Of a stretch of DNA of 64,000 bases, positions 8,395 to 18,733 are shown in pieces. Both the position numbers and the translations under genes were made by a program. The stretch covers positions 1,612,001 to 1,676,000 of the forward strand of contig NZ_CP018624.1 of the NCBI RefSeq assembly GCF_002327185.1. The letters run 5' to 3'. This DNA is from Clostridium chauvoei (GTDB lineage: Bacteria > Bacillota > Clostridia > Clostridiales > Clostridiaceae). Under the pieces are notes generated by a model. That model worked only from the letters and a program-made list of their open reading frames with translations, had not been told where the DNA came from and did not search any database. Position 1 is the stretch's first letter, and the number at the start of each line of letters is the position of its first letter.

Positions 8395-9499
8395 CTAAAT
8401 AATCTTTTAATTTTTTACTTCTTGATGGATGTCTAAGTTTTCTAAGGGCTTTTGCTTCTATTTGTCTTATTCTTTCTCTAGTTACATTAAATTCTTTTCC
8501 TACTTCTTCTAGAGTTCTAGCTCTTCCATCATCTAAACCGAATCTCAATCTTAATACTTTTTCTTCTCTTGGAGTTAATGTATCTAAAACATTTATTAAT
8601 TGTTCTTTTAACATTGTAAATGCAGCTGCTTCAGCTGGTGCTGGTGCATCATCATCTGGAATGAAATCTCCTAAGTGTGAATCTTCTTCTTCACCTATTG
8701 GAGTTTCAAGTGAAACTGGTTCTTGAGCAATTTTTTGTATTTCTCTAACTTTGTCTACAGGTAAATCCATAACTTTTGAAATTTCTTCTGGGAATGGATC
8801 TCTACCTAATTCTTGAAGTAATTGTCTTTGAACCCTTATAAGTTTATTTATAGTTTCAACCATATGAACAGGTATTCTTATAGTTCTAGCTTGATCTGCT
8901 ATAGCTCTAGTAATTGCTTGCCTAATCCACCATGTAGCATACGTTGAAAATTTAAAGCCTTTTCTATAATCAAATTTTTCTACAGCTTTTATTAATCCAA
9001 GGTTTCCCTCTTGTATTAAATCTAGGAATAACATACCTCTTCCTACATATCTTTTAGCTATACTAACAACCAATCTTAAATTAGCCTCTGCTAATTTTTT
9101 CTTTGCATATTGGTCTCCTTCTTCTATTCTTAATGCTAAATTAATTTCATCTTCTGATGATAAAAGAGGAACCTTCCCTATTTCTTTTAAGTACATTCTA
9201 ACAGGATCATCTATAGCTATACCTTCTGGAACTGAAACATCTATTTCCTCTTCCTCAACCTCTTCTACAGCATTTACCTCACCTAATACTTCTATTCCCA
9301 TTGATTCTAGAACTTCATATATCTTTTCTATTTGTTCTGGTCCTAAATCTATATGTTCAACTTCATCCATTATTTGTTTATATGTTAATGTACCAGTTTT
9401 CTTACCTTTATCCAGTAGGTTTTTAACTACTGCCATTTTATTATTCTTATCCTCGTTATTCTTTTTGCCTTGTTTAGCTTTAGTTTTTTGATCTACCAT
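8390..9499 (-). CDS. rpoD: RNA polymerase primary sigma factor (sigma-70/SigA)
   Basis: The housekeeping sigma factor. Region 1.1 is at the N terminus; region 1.2 starts near [14 protein letters not shown]. Regions 2.1-2.4 hold [20 protein letters not shown], which melts and contacts the -10 element. Regions 3 and 4 follow, ending in [19 protein letters not shown], which binds the -35 element. I set the start at the ATG at 9499 (369 aa), seven bases after a perfect AGGAGG. The frame stays open upstream to a GTG at 9526, but that would place the SD inside the gene. It is 27 nt after dnaG, the classical macromolecular-synthesis pair. Confidence 0.97.
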   Translation of the reverse strand: MVDQKTKAKQGKKNNEDKNNKMAVVKNLLDKGKKTGTLTYKQIMDEVEHIDLGPEQIEKIYEVLESMGIEVLGEVNAVEEVEEEEIDVSVPEGIAIDDPVRMYLKEIGKVPLLSSEDEINLALRIEEGDQYAKKKLAEANLRLVVSIAKRYVGRGMLFLDLIQEGNLGLIKAVEKFDYRKGFKFSTYATWWIRQAITRAIADQARTIRIPVHMVETINKLIRVQRQLLQELGRDPFPEEISKVMDLPVDKVREIQKIAQEPVSLETPIGEEEDSHLGDFIPDDDAPAPAEAAAFTMLKEQLINVLDTLTPREEKVLRLRFGLDDGRARTLEEVGKEFNVTRERIRQIEAKALRKLRHPSRSKKLKDYLD

Positions 9500-9526
9500 T
9501 ACATTACCTCCTTTCGCTATGACCAC

Positions 9527-11308
9527 CTATTCTCTCACACCTCTTTTCAATAATTCTGCTATCTTAGTTAATTCAATAGCGATATGAATAGACTCTTCAA
9601 TCTTCCCTTCTGCCTCTAGTAATTTTTGTTGTTTTTTTAAATCCTCTAATCTTAGGTTTAATTTATAATTATCTATTTGTTTTATAAAATCCTTAATTAA
9701 TTTTTTGCTATCATTCACCTTAAAAACATTATGCTCTTTTATTTTCACTAATTCCTCTAAAGTCTTAACATTATTACATTTTGATTCTACAAAGCTCATT
9801 ATATTATTTATTCTTCCCATTTTACCATCTTTAATAATGGAGAATATTTCTTTATGTTCTTCTAATATTAAATCCTCTTCTTTTAAAATATTAATAATGT
9901 ATTCAAAATAGTCGTCTTCAAGCATTAATTTCATTAAAGATCTCTCCGCCTTTAAAAAACCAGGCTCTACATATAATTTTGTTCCATTATATTCCTTATT
10001 ATTCATAAATTTATCATTATTTATGTTTTTTGTCATTTCACTTGATAATAAGTCGTATAAAGCTTGCTCTCTTATACCAGTATTCTCTGAAATTTTTTTA
10101 ACATAGACATCTTTTTCCACAGGATTTAATTTAGCTAAAATATTGGTAACCCTTTTACCATATTTAGCAAGAGAATCGCTTTCTTTAAAATTTATTCCCT
10201 CTTCAGCTCTCTTTAATCTATAATCAATTAATGGCTCAGCATTTTTTATTAAATTTTTAAATGCTTCTTTTCCATTACTTCTTACAAATTCATCAGGATC
10301 CTTACCTTGTGGAATATTTAAAACTCTAACTTCAAATCCTGCATCTTTTAATATTTCCAATCCTCTTAACGTTGCTGTTTGTCCTGCTATATCTGCATCA
10401 TAAGAAATTATAACTTTATCTGCATATCTTTTTAAAAGCCTTGCTTGATTAGTAGTTAATGCTGTTCCTAATGAAGCTACAACATTTGTAATCCCATATT
10501 GATGCAAAGTTATTAAATCCATATATCCTTCTACTATAATAAAGTATCGTTCCTTCAAATTGCTTTTAATAGCAAAATTTAAGCCATATAAATTAGTTCC
10601 TTTTTGAAAAACTAGAGTTTCTGGTGAATTTAAATATTTAGGTTTTGAATCGTCTAGCACCCTTCCACCAAATCCTATTACCTTCCCCCTATAATCAAAT
10701 ACAGGGAAAATAACTCTATTTCTAAATCGATCATATTTATTTCCAGTTTTTTGAGATGTTGATACTAATCCTGCTTCTAATAATATTTCCTCATTGAATC
10801 CTCTTTTTCTTAAGTATAAAAGCAAATTATTCCAACTTTCTTTTGCAAATCCTAGTCCAAATCTCTTCATAGTTTCTTCTTTAATACCACGATTTAAAAA
10901 ATAATCTTTAGCTTCTGAAGTGCTCATTAAATTTCTAAAGAAGAATCTAGCTGCTTCTACGTTAACATTATAAAGCATCTCTTTCTTCTTAGTTATAGGA
11001 CTCTTTCCTTTATTACCGTCCTCTATTGTTATATTAACTCTCTCTCCTAAATATTTTACAGCATCTACAAAAGGTAGATTTTTAGTTTTCATAACAAAAG
11101 TAATTACATTTCCAGCTTCTCCACATCCAAAACATTTATATATTTGTTTATCTTGAGATACAGAAAAAGACGGGGTTTTTTCATTATGAAAGGGACATAA
11201 CCCTGAAAAATTTCTACCTGATCGTTTAAGTCTTACAGACTCTGATATAACATCTACTATATCATTTTGCTCTTTTATCTTTTCTAAAATTTCTTCAGAA
11301 ATCTGCAA
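9527..11308 (-). CDS. dnaG: DNA primase
   Basis: Synthesises the RNA primers for lagging-strand replication. The N-terminal zinc-binding domain has CPFHNEKTPS and, later, CFGCGEAGN. The central RNA-polymerase core has FGFGGR-like IGFGGRVL. The TOPRIM domain has EGYMDLITLHQYG and the acidic SYDADIAG. A C-terminal helicase-binding domain follows. The best start is TTG at 11308 (593 aa), nine bases after AGGAGG; translating from the GTG at 11326 would put the SD inside the reading frame. It is co-directional with rpoD, which starts 27 nt later. Confidence 0.96.
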   Translation of the reverse strand: MQISEEILEKIKEQNDIVDVISESVRLKRSGRNFSGLCPFHNEKTPSFSVSQDKQIYKCFGCGEAGNVITFVMKTKNLPFVDAVKYLGERVNITIEDGNKGKSPITKKKEMLYNVNVEAARFFFRNLMSTSEAKDYFLNRGIKEETMKRFGLGFAKESWNNLLLYLRKRGFNEEILLEAGLVSTSQKTGNKYDRFRNRVIFPVFDYRGKVIGFGGRVLDDSKPKYLNSPETLVFQKGTNLYGLNFAIKSNLKERYFIIVEGYMDLITLHQYGITNVVASLGTALTTNQARLLKRYADKVIISYDADIAGQTATLRGLEILKDAGFEVRVLNIPQGKDPDEFVRSNGKEAFKNLIKNAEPLIDYRLKRAEEGINFKESDSLAKYGKRVTNILAKLNPVEKDVYVKKISENTGIREQALYDLLSSEMTKNINNDKFMNNKEYNGTKLYVEPGFLKAERSLMKLMLEDDYFEYIINILKEEDLILEEHKEIFSIIKDGKMGRINNIMSFVESKCNNVKTLEELVKIKEHNVFKVNDSKKLIKDFIKQIDNYKLNLRLEDLKKQQKLLEAEGKIEESIHIAIELTKIAELLKRGVRE

Positions 11309-11506
11309 GGAGATCCACCTCCTCACTATTTTTTTTCGTCAACCTTTTAAGTATTCGACATTTTATATATATTTCCTTCTTAAAATATAATTTAACATAA
11401 TATTTTAAGTACTTATATCTATTTATATTCTTTTCCAACTTTAAAATTCCTTTTTTTCGTCATGAAAATATTTTTCCCAGAAAAAATTTTCTTATTCTTT
11501 AATTTA

Positions 11507-12535
11507 CTAATAAATTACAAACTTTGGTACAAAAATACGATTAAAGCAATTCAAACAATAATCGTCACTCATACCTGCAATATAATCTGCTACAGCTCTT
11601 TCTAACCCTTCACTTTCTAAAATCTTCTTATAAGTATCTGGTAGTTTTTCGGGATATTTACAATAATGCTCAATTAATTGAACTAATATAAACTTGGCTT
11701 TTTCTCTTTCAGAGCTTAAAAAGTCTCCTAAGTATATGTTTTTGAACATATACTTTCTAAGTTCTGTCATAGCTTCCCAAACTTCCTTGCTTAAAGATAT
11801 ATCAACTACTCCACTTTCCAAACTCTTTGTAGTGTTATTTATTACATCTAAAACTAATGTATCAATTCTTTCTGAGCTAGTAGACCCTAAAGTTTTTCTA
11901 ATATCTACTGGCAAATCATACTCTTTTAATAATCCTGCTCTTATAGAATCATCTATATCATGATTTAAATATGCAATTTTATCACTTATTTTAACTACTC
12001 TACCTTCTAAAGTCTTAGATTTATTATCAAATTTTCCAAGAGCACTATGATTTAAAATACCATCTAGCACTTCCTCGGTTAAGTTTAATCCCATGCCATT
12101 CTTTTCAAGCTTTTTAACAACTCTTACACTTTGCTCATTGTGTCTAAATCCATCTTTAAGGAATTCATTTAATACTTCTTCTCCATTATGAGCAAAAGCT
12201 ACATGTCCTAAATCATGACCTAAAGCTATAGCTTCTATTAAATTTTCATTTAATCCTATCCCAACTCCTATACTTCTTGCAACTTGCGAAACCTCTAAGG
12301 TATGAGTTAGTCTAGTTCTATAATGATCTCCAAAGGTTTTTATATAAACTTGGGTTTTATGTTTTAATCTTCTAAAAGATTTACAGTGAACTATTCTATC
12401 TCTATCTACCATAAAACACGTTCTTATAGTATCCAAATCTTCTTTCCTTTCTCTTCCAAGACTTTGTACACTGTGAGTTGCTTCTGGTATTAATGTCAAG
12501 TTTTCAAAACTCTCTATTTTTTCCCTTACATTCAT
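11507..12535 (-). CDS. dgt: Deoxyguanosinetriphosphate triphosphohydrolase-like HD protein
   Basis: An HD-superfamily dNTP triphosphohydrolase of the DgtB/YfbR-like type that splits dNTPs into nucleoside and tripolyphosphate. The metal-binding residues are visible as [12 protein letters not shown] (His), [13 protein letters not shown] (the His-Asp pair and second His), and a later Asp in [12 protein letters not shown]. At 342 residues it is typical of the short Gram-positive form. The start is the ATG at 12535, six bases after GAGGTG; an in-frame GTG at 12544 is less likely. It sits upstream of dnaG, with 180 nt of AT-rich sequence between them, and may have its own promoter. Confidence 0.9.
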   Translation of the reverse strand: MNVREKIESFENLTLIPEATHSVQSLGRERKEDLDTIRTCFMVDRDRIVHCKSFRRLKHKTQVYIKTFGDHYRTRLTHTLEVSQVARSIGVGIGLNENLIEAIALGHDLGHVAFAHNGEEVLNEFLKDGFRHNEQSVRVVKKLEKNGMGLNLTEEVLDGILNHSALGKFDNKSKTLEGRVVKISDKIAYLNHDIDDSIRAGLLKEYDLPVDIRKTLGSTSSERIDTLVLDVINNTTKSLESGVVDISLSKEVWEAMTELRKYMFKNIYLGDFLSSEREKAKFILVQLIEHYCKYPEKLPDTYKKILESEGLERAVADYIAGMSDDYCLNCFNRIFVPKFVIY

Positions 12536-12685
12536 ATATCTCACCTCTATTAATGATATTCTATACTTTTGCCTAAATCCCTTTATTTAAGTATTTCATT
12601 ATAATTTCATTATTTATAATATTCTAGTATATTTATTTTATTTTACTAATATCATAATAATGAATAATTTTATAAGGAGATTAAA

Positions 12686-13753
12686 ATGGGAAATACTAAT
12701 TATAAAAAAAATTCCAGAGAAGAATTGTTATCTCTCGATAAAATAAAGGCATTTATCTTACCAAACTATGAACTTGAATATGCTAATGTTACAATGGTGA
12801 AATTTAAAGATACCGAAAAACAAAGGGCTGTTTACAAAATAGACTATAAAGGTAAAAATTATTGTTTAAAAAAAGTGTATTATGATGAAGCTAATCTTCT
12901 ATATGTTTACTCTGCTATGGAATGGCTCTATAGGAATTCTATTTTAGTTCCTAAATTACTTCCTACTATTAATGGTCATAGATATGTTATGTACTCTGAT
13001 ATGCTATTTATTTTAACCCCTTGGTTAGAAGGCGACAAATGCAACTTCGACAATATGCATCATTTACAACTTTCTGCTAAAACACTAGGTACATTACATA
13101 AAGTTTCTAGAAACTTTACTCCAATAGAGGGTAGCTGTTTAAGAAAAGGCTTAGAAGATTATCATCTATCTGTATATAAGCATTTTAATCAGTTATTAAA
13201 TGCTGTAAATAGCGCACATAAATATAACGATAAATTTTCTAATATTTTTCTTGCTAACTTAGATGAAAACTTAAGGTTAGCTAAACTTTCAGTCGAAATA
13301 TCTTCTTCGATTAAATTGGATGAACTTTCCTCTTCCCTTTGTCATGGAGATTATGTAAATAAAAATATTATAATTGATAATAATAATGTTTGTATCATAG
13401 ACTTTGATAAATGTAAGCTAGATTACTCTGCTCATGATTTAGCATATTTCCTAAGACGTTTACTTAAAAGAGAAAATACCAATTGGAATATCGAAATAAC
13501 TACATATGTAATCGATAGTTATTTATATTCTAATAATTTAACTGAATCTGATTTAAAATATATTTTAGCTTATATTGCTTTTCCTCAAAAATACTGGAAA
13601 TTATCTAGAGATTACTATAAAAATATAAAGAAATGTAATAAAACCTCTTTTGTTCATTTATTAGAAAAAGGCCTTAGTAAGACAAGTAATCAACTTGAAT
13701 TTGTATATGAAATGATGAAGGTTTTTAAAGATAAGTATAATATAACTTTTTAA
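12686..13753 (+). CDS. CotS-family spore coat protein (kinase fold)
   Basis: A 355-residue protein with the aminoglycoside-phosphotransferase fold used by the CotS/YsxE/YutH spore coat family. The catalytic-loop-like HGDYVNKNIIID (about 223-234) and the DFDKCKLDYSAHDLAYFL segment (about 242-259, metal-binding Asp) are both present, and the Lys in KNYCLKKVYY fits the ATP-binding strand. Members coat the spore in the mother cell; whether this one still phosphorylates anything is unknown. SD AAGGAGAT precedes the ATG. It is monocistronic, convergent with ppdK and divergent from dgt. Confidence 0.85.
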   Translation: MGNTNYKKNSREELLSLDKIKAFILPNYELEYANVTMVKFKDTEKQRAVYKIDYKGKNYCLKKVYYDEANLLYVYSAMEWLYRNSILVPKLLPTINGHRYVMYSDMLFILTPWLEGDKCNFDNMHHLQLSAKTLGTLHKVSRNFTPIEGSCLRKGLEDYHLSVYKHFNQLLNAVNSAHKYNDKFSNIFLANLDENLRLAKLSVEISSSIKLDELSSSLCHGDYVNKNIIIDNNNVCIIDFDKCKLDYSAHDLAYFLRRLLKRENTNWNIEITTYVIDSYLYSNNLTESDLKYILAYIAFPQKYWKLSRDYYKNIKKCNKTSFVHLLEKGLSKTSNQLEFVYEMMKVFKDKYNITF

Positions 13754-13762
13754 ATTCAATAA

Positions 13763-13788
13763 AAAAGGAGACCAAGTGGTCTCCTTTT
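13763..13788. terminator. Bidirectional terminator between cotS-like gene and ppdK
   Basis: A 12-bp inverted repeat (13763-13774 with 13777-13788) is flanked by A-rich and T-rich tracts and can end transcription of both convergent genes. Confidence 0.85.
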
Positions 13789-13790
13789 AA

Positions 13791-16421
13791 TTATCTCTTA
13801 TTTTTAACTTGAGCTTGTGCAGCTGCAAGTCTTGCAAGTGGAACTCTAAATGGTGAACATGAAACATAATCTAATCCTATATTGTGACAGAATTCAACTG
13901 ATGATGGATCTCCACCATGCTCTCCACAAATTCCAAGTTTAATATCTGGTCTTACTGATTTACCCTTTTCCACTGCTAATTTAACTAATTGACCAACTCC
14001 TGTTTGATCTAGTTTAGCAAATGGGTCTTGCTCATAAATTTTCTTATCATAATAGTCTGCTAAGAACTTAGCTGCATCATCTCTTGAGAATCCAAATGTC
14101 ATTTGAGTTAAATCATTTGTACCAAATGAGAAGAATTCAGCTTCTTTTGCAATTGCATCTGCAGTTAATGCAGCTCTTGGAATTTCTATCATTGTACCAA
14201 CTTTATATTCTAATTTAACTCCATGTTCATCCATTACAGATTCTGCTGTTTTAACAACTATATCTTTAACATATTTTAATTCTTTTATTTCACCTACTAA
14301 AGGAATCATTATTTCTGGAACTACATCATAACCTTTATTGTTCTTAACTTCTATTGCAGCTTCAATTACCGCTCTAGTTTGCATCTCTGCTATTTCCGGA
14401 TAAGATACTGCTAATCTACATCCTCTATGTCCCATCATTGGATTGAACTCATGTAGACTCTCTACAGTAGCTTTAAGTTCTTCAAATGTTAATCCCATCT
14501 CTTTAGCTAATGATTCTATATCTTCATCACTATGAGGTAAGAATTCATGTAGTGGTGGATCTAAGAATCTTATAGTAGCTGGCATTCCTTCTAAAGCTTC
14601 ATAAATTCCTATAAAATCTTCTCTTTGCATTGGAAGTAATTTTTCTAAAGCTTTTCTTCTTTGCTCTTCATTTTTAGCAACTATCATTTCTCTAACTGCC
14701 ATTATTCTATCTTCTGCAAAGAACATATGCTCAGTTCTACATAAACCTATACCTTGCGCTCCAAACTCAACAGCTTGTTTTGTATCTCTTGGAGTATCTG
14801 CATTAGTTCTAACTTTTAACTTTCTAATTTCATCAGCCCAACCCATAAATTTAGCAAAATTTCCTGATATCTCTGGTGTAACTGTTTTGACTGCTTCTCC
14901 ATAGATATTTCCTGTAGTACCATCTATTGAAATATAATCATTATCTCCATAAATCTTTCCGTTAACTTCTAATGTCTTATTTACTTCACTTATTTTAAGA
15001 TCTCCACATCCTGCAACACAGCATGTTCCCATTCCTCTAGCTACAACAGCTGCATGAGAAGTCATACCCCCTCTTACTGTTAATATACCTTCTGCTGCAA
15101 TCATTCCTTCTATATCTTCTGGTGAAGTTTCAAGTCTTACTAAAACTACTTTTTCACCTTTTTCTTTTCTTTCCTTAGCTTCTTCAGCTGTAAATGCAAT
15201 TTTACCACATGCTGCTCCTGGAGATGCTGGAAGTCCTTTGGCAATTGGTGTAGCTTTCTTTAATTCATCTGTATGGAATGCAGGATGAAGTAATGTATCT
15301 AGTTGATGTGGCTCAACTTTTAATATAGCTTCTTCCTTTGTTAACATTCCTTCTTCAACTAAATCAACAGCAATCTTTAATGCAGCTTGAGCTGTTCTCT
15401 TACCATTTCTTGTTTGTAAGAAGTAAAGCTTACCTTCTTCAATAGTTATTTCCATGTCTTGCATATCTTTATAATGATGCTCTAACTTGTTAACAATTTC
15501 TGTGAATTGTTTATATATTGCTGGGTTTTGTTCTTCTAATCTAGCAATTGGAAGTGGAGTTCTAATACCTGCAACAACATCTTCGCCTTGTGCATTCATT
15601 AAGTATTCCCCATATATTTTATTTTCCCCATTTGCTGGGTCTCTTGAGAATACAACTCCTGTTCCTGAAGTTTCTCCCTTATTACCAAAAACCATTTCTT
15701 GCACGTTTACTGCTGTACCCCATTCCCCTGGAATATCATTTAATCTTCTATATACTATAGCTCTTGGATTATCCCATGATCTAAATACAGCTGTAATAGC
15801 TTCTATTAATTGATGTTTTGGATCTTGAGGGAATTCTTCGCCTCTTTCTTTTTTATATAATTCCTTATATTTGACTATTAAAACTTTCAAGTCTTCTGCT
15901 GTTAATTCAGTATCAAACTCTACTCCTTTTTCTTCTTTTAATTCATCTATTAAATTTTCAAATAGTCTTTTTTCTATGTTCATAACAACATCTGAAAACA
16001 TTTGAATAAATCTTCTATATGAATCGTATGCAAATCTTGGATTACCAGTTAGTTTAGCCATAGTTTCTACTGACTGATCATTTAATCCAAGATTTAATAC
16101 AGTATCCATCATACCTGGCATTGATACTCTAGCTCCAGATCTTACTGATACTAATAACGGATTTGTTAAACTACCAAATTTCTTTCCTGTGATTTCCTCT
16201 AATTGTCCAATTTTTTCATGAATTTCTGAAATAATATCTTCTGATATTATTTTTCCATCTTCATAGTACTTATTACACGCTTCTGTTGTAACTGTAAATC
16301 CTTGTGGTACTGGAATCCCTAGTAAAATCATTTCTGATAAATTTGCTCCTTTACCTCCTAGAAGGTTCTTCATAGACCCATTGCCCTCACTAAAAAGGTA
16401 AACGTACTTCTTTCTTTCCAT
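13791..16421 (-). CDS. ppdK: Pyruvate, phosphate dikinase
   Basis: Interconverts ATP + Pi + pyruvate and AMP + PPi + PEP; in anaerobes it works in glycolysis or gluconeogenesis. At 876 residues it has the full family length. The N-terminal ATP-grasp domain has GGKGANLSEM and SVRSGARVSMPGMMDT. The phosphohistidine domain has GGMTSHAAVVARGMG with the catalytic His. The C-terminal PEP-binding barrel has GLCRTEHMF and, near the end, GICGEHGGDP with the catalytic Cys. SD CGGAGGAG is well placed. ccpN lies 99 nt upstream in the same direction, which suggests regulation of this gene by CcpN. Confidence 0.97.
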   Translation of the reverse strand: MERKKYVYLFSEGNGSMKNLLGGKGANLSEMILLGIPVPQGFTVTTEACNKYYEDGKIISEDIISEIHEKIGQLEEITGKKFGSLTNPLLVSVRSGARVSMPGMMDTVLNLGLNDQSVETMAKLTGNPRFAYDSYRRFIQMFSDVVMNIEKRLFENLIDELKEEKGVEFDTELTAEDLKVLIVKYKELYKKERGEEFPQDPKHQLIEAITAVFRSWDNPRAIVYRRLNDIPGEWGTAVNVQEMVFGNKGETSGTGVVFSRDPANGENKIYGEYLMNAQGEDVVAGIRTPLPIARLEEQNPAIYKQFTEIVNKLEHHYKDMQDMEITIEEGKLYFLQTRNGKRTAQAALKIAVDLVEEGMLTKEEAILKVEPHQLDTLLHPAFHTDELKKATPIAKGLPASPGAACGKIAFTAEEAKERKEKGEKVVLVRLETSPEDIEGMIAAEGILTVRGGMTSHAAVVARGMGTCCVAGCGDLKISEVNKTLEVNGKIYGDNDYISIDGTTGNIYGEAVKTVTPEISGNFAKFMGWADEIRKLKVRTNADTPRDTKQAVEFGAQGIGLCRTEHMFFAEDRIMAVREMIVAKNEEQRRKALEKLLPMQREDFIGIYEALEGMPATIRFLDPPLHEFLPHSDEDIESLAKEMGLTFEELKATVESLHEFNPMMGHRGCRLAVSYPEIAEMQTRAVIEAAIEVKNNKGYDVVPEIMIPLVGEIKELKYVKDIVVKTAESVMDEHGVKLEYKVGTMIEIPRAALTADAIAKEAEFFSFGTNDLTQMTFGFSRDDAAKFLADYYDKKIYEQDPFAKLDQTGVGQLVKLAVEKGKSVRPDIKLGICGEHGGDPSSVEFCHNIGLDYVSCSPFRVPLARLAAAQAQVKNKR

Positions 16422-16520
16422 CTCAATACTCCTCCGTTTTAATCAAATTGAAATATATATACTAACAAAGCTATTGCCTCGTAGTTACCCTATTAAAAAT
16501 ACCATGTTCTAAATTTAGCT

Positions 16521-17159
16521 TTAGTTTCTCTCTCCTAACTTAACAAAAAGTTTTGTTATGTTAGTTTTAGATATTTTCCCTATTATCCTCAACTGATTTT
16601 TCGTATCGTTAAGATTTTCAACTTTCTCCACTATCGGAATACTATCAATTTCATGTTCTATAATTTTTTGAGCAAGGCTATATGCACTGTCTTCTGCATA
16701 ACCACAAACTATATTAGGCATTCTCGTCATTATTACACCAATTGGAACTTTATGGATATCAGTTCCCCCTATGGCTATTTTAAGAAAATCCTTTCGAGAT
16801 ACCGCACCCACTAACATTCCATTACTTTCTACAAATAATGTCCCTACATCATTTAAAAACAAGTATACGATTGCATCATACACTGTAGTTTCTTCGCTTA
16901 CCGTTACAGGTTTTGACATTATTTCACCAGCTATAACTTTAGATATATTTTCCAACACGCTAGTATTATGCGGTTCGCCTTGATAAATATAACCTACTTT
17001 AGGTCTGGCATCTAAAACACCTATCATTGTAAGTATTGCTAAGTCAGCTCTAAGAGCGGCCCTAGTAACTCCTAATTTTTCTGCTAGTGATTCACTTGTA
17101 ACAGGCTGTCCTTCTTTTACAATTTTTATTATTTCTTCTTGCCTCTGTGATAATTTCAC
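16521..17159 (-). CDS. ccpN: CcpN-type transcriptional regulator (HTH plus two CBS domains)
   Basis: A 212-residue regulator. Residues about 1-60 form a winged helix-turn-helix (GQPVTSESLAEKLGVTRAALRADL). Residues about 75-210 are two CBS repeats (starting GEIMSKPVTVSEETTVYDAI and VIMTRMPNIVCGYAEDSA), which bind adenylate nucleotides. In Bacillus CcpN represses gluconeogenic genes in response to ATP/ADP. The start is GTG at 17159, six bases after AGAGGG; a TTG at 17177 is in frame but has no SD. Its position immediately before ppdK suggests it controls PEP synthesis. The Bacillus partner yqfL is absent. Confidence 0.88.
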   Translation of the reverse strand: MKLSQRQEEIIKIVKEGQPVTSESLAEKLGVTRAALRADLAILTMIGVLDARPKVGYIYQGEPHNTSVLENISKVIAGEIMSKPVTVSEETTVYDAIVYLFLNDVGTLFVESNGMLVGAVSRKDFLKIAIGGTDIHKVPIGVIMTRMPNIVCGYAEDSAYSLAQKIIEHEIDSIPIVEKVENLNDTKNQLRIIGKISKTNITKLFVKLGERN

Positions 17160-17354
17160 TTTTATCCCTCTTTTCAAATCAGCAAAGGAATATTCAGATA
17201 ATTAAGATTAGTTTGATATTTACAATCTAATTATAACATTTTATAACATTTTGACTATACTTAATTTTCTGAAAAATTAGTCAAATTACCTGAATATCCC
17301 TTATTTATTAAATTTATTGCCTTATATTGCCTGTTTTCTTACATTATCAATTAA

Positions 17355-17969
17355 TTAATCCTCGTTATCAAATTTTACTGTGTAACTATATACATTTTCA
17401 TTTAAATCTGAAGATTTATTTATATCTTTATTAGTCTTAACTATATCAGATGTTACTCCATTTACTTTATTTTTAACTTTACTCGCTACATCTGTTGCCA
17501 CATCTTTAATATCATCTACGGCTTTTGAAACATATTTATTAACTACTTCTACAGACCCATCCGCCATAGTTATTTCAATCTTTAGTTGTGTAACTACTGC
17601 TGCTATTAATCCAAATGCTAAAATTTGTGGTATTATAATAGCAATTACACCTGCTGCTATACCTGCATTTACAGGAATATCTACAATTTCTTTTTCATCT
17701 TTTGATATTCTTATACGTGTTACATTTCCTCTATTTATTAATTCTTTCAACCAAACTTTTAGTTCATCTAATGATTCATAGTTTTTTTGTTCTTTTTTCC
17801 CATTAGGTAACTCTGTTATCATCTCTGATTTAATATTTTTTACTTCTTCTAAATATATTATAGCATCTAGAATATCACTATTATTAATTTCTAATGCGTG
17901 CTTTGCTTCTGCATAAGTCGCACCAGTTCTTTCTTTCACCTTATCTACTTTTTCTAATGTAATTCCCAT
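17355..17969 (-). CDS. DUF4342 domain protein with UBA-like N terminus
   Basis: A 204-residue protein. The N-terminal 40 residues (KVKERTGATYAEAKHALEINNSDILDAIIYL) resemble the UBA-like helical bundle of EF-Ts. This is followed by a DUF4342 region with a hydrophobic Gly/Ala-rich segment (about 100-125) that could span or associate with the membrane, then a charged Lys/Asp-rich tail. Function is unknown in the family. The start has a good SD (AAAGGAGTG). It begins 6 nt after recO ends, so they are probably co-transcribed. Confidence 0.7.
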   Translation of the reverse strand: MGITLEKVDKVKERTGATYAEAKHALEINNSDILDAIIYLEEVKNIKSEMITELPNGKKEQKNYESLDELKVWLKELINRGNVTRIRISKDEKEIVDIPVNAGIAAGVIAIIIPQILAFGLIAAVVTQLKIEITMADGSVEVVNKYVSKAVDDIKDVATDVASKVKNKVNGVTSDIVKTNKDINKSSDLNENVYSYTVKFDNED

Positions 17970-17975
17970 TACTAA

Positions 17976-18725
17976 TCACTCCTTTATATAATTTAACATT
18001 TCTAAACTTTTAGGTTTCTTAGAATAGTTTGATGAAATAATAAAGGTTGTAACTTTACTTAAATCTTTCTTTATTTCTGAATTAACATTAAGCCTATATA
18101 TCTTATCCATTGGAGTATTACTTAAAAATTTCAATGCATTGTATGCAGGTTTTGATATATAAAGACCGTGTTCCCTATTACAATTTTCGCATACTCCGCC
18201 ATAATTTGAAAGAGATATATAATTTGTTATGCCTATTTTTTTTCGGCATATAGAGCATTCTTCTAAATTTAACCCATATCCAGTAGCTTTTAAAAGTTTT
18301 AATTCAAAAGATCTTATTAAAAGCTCGTAATCTAATGCATCTGTATCTAATAAATACATACATGTCAAAAATTCTTTAAATAGACTTTTATCAATGTCTC
18401 CTTCTTGAACACAAATATCTATAAGCTCACATAAATAAGATGAGTATGTTAATTTGTCTAAATTATTTAATAATCCTTGGAAAGAATTTATTATTTTTCC
18501 CTCTTGCAAGTTATAAAGACTTTTGCCTTTAAAAACTACATATTCTCCATAGCATAAAGGAAGAGTAAGAGATAAAAACTTACTCTTACTTTTTCTTGAT
18601 CCTTTTGCTATGGTTGTTATCTTTCCTAATTCTTCAGTATATAACCATACTAATTTATCGTTTTCTTTAAACTCTTTAGTTTTTATAATTACTGCATTTG
18701 TCTTATATAGTGACAGAAAAACCAT
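17976..18725 (-). CDS. recO: DNA repair protein RecO
   Basis: Recombination mediator that helps load RecA on SSB-coated DNA with RecR. It has the N-terminal OB-fold (KTNAVIIKTKEFKENDKL, about 8-25) and a C-terminal zinc finger: Cys residues in CSICRKKIG and later CENCNREHG, about 157-186. At 249 residues it is of normal length. The start is uncertain: the ATG at 18725 touches AAGGGG with no spacing, while a CTG three codons later would have normal spacing. It starts 8 nt after era, the conserved era-recO pair. Confidence 0.92.
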   Translation of the reverse strand: MVFLSLYKTNAVIIKTKEFKENDKLVWLYTEELGKITTIAKGSRKSKSKFLSLTLPLCYGEYVVFKGKSLYNLQEGKIINSFQGLLNNLDKLTYSSYLCELIDICVQEGDIDKSLFKEFLTCMYLLDTDALDYELLIRSFELKLLKATGYGLNLEECSICRKKIGITNYISLSNYGGVCENCNREHGLYISKPAYNALKFLSNTPMDKIYRLNVNSEIKKDLSKVTTFIISSNYSKKPKSLEMLNYIKE

Positions 18726-18733
18726 CCCCTTGG

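Noticed and set aside
16537-16562. Near-perfect 12-bp inverted repeat (AACTTAACAAAA / TTTTGTTATGTT) at the 3' end of ccpN
   Set aside because: It lies in the coding sequence, has no following U-tract and one central mismatch; in DNA this AT-rich it may be chance. It could be an operator for the downstream ppdK gene, but nothing supports that.
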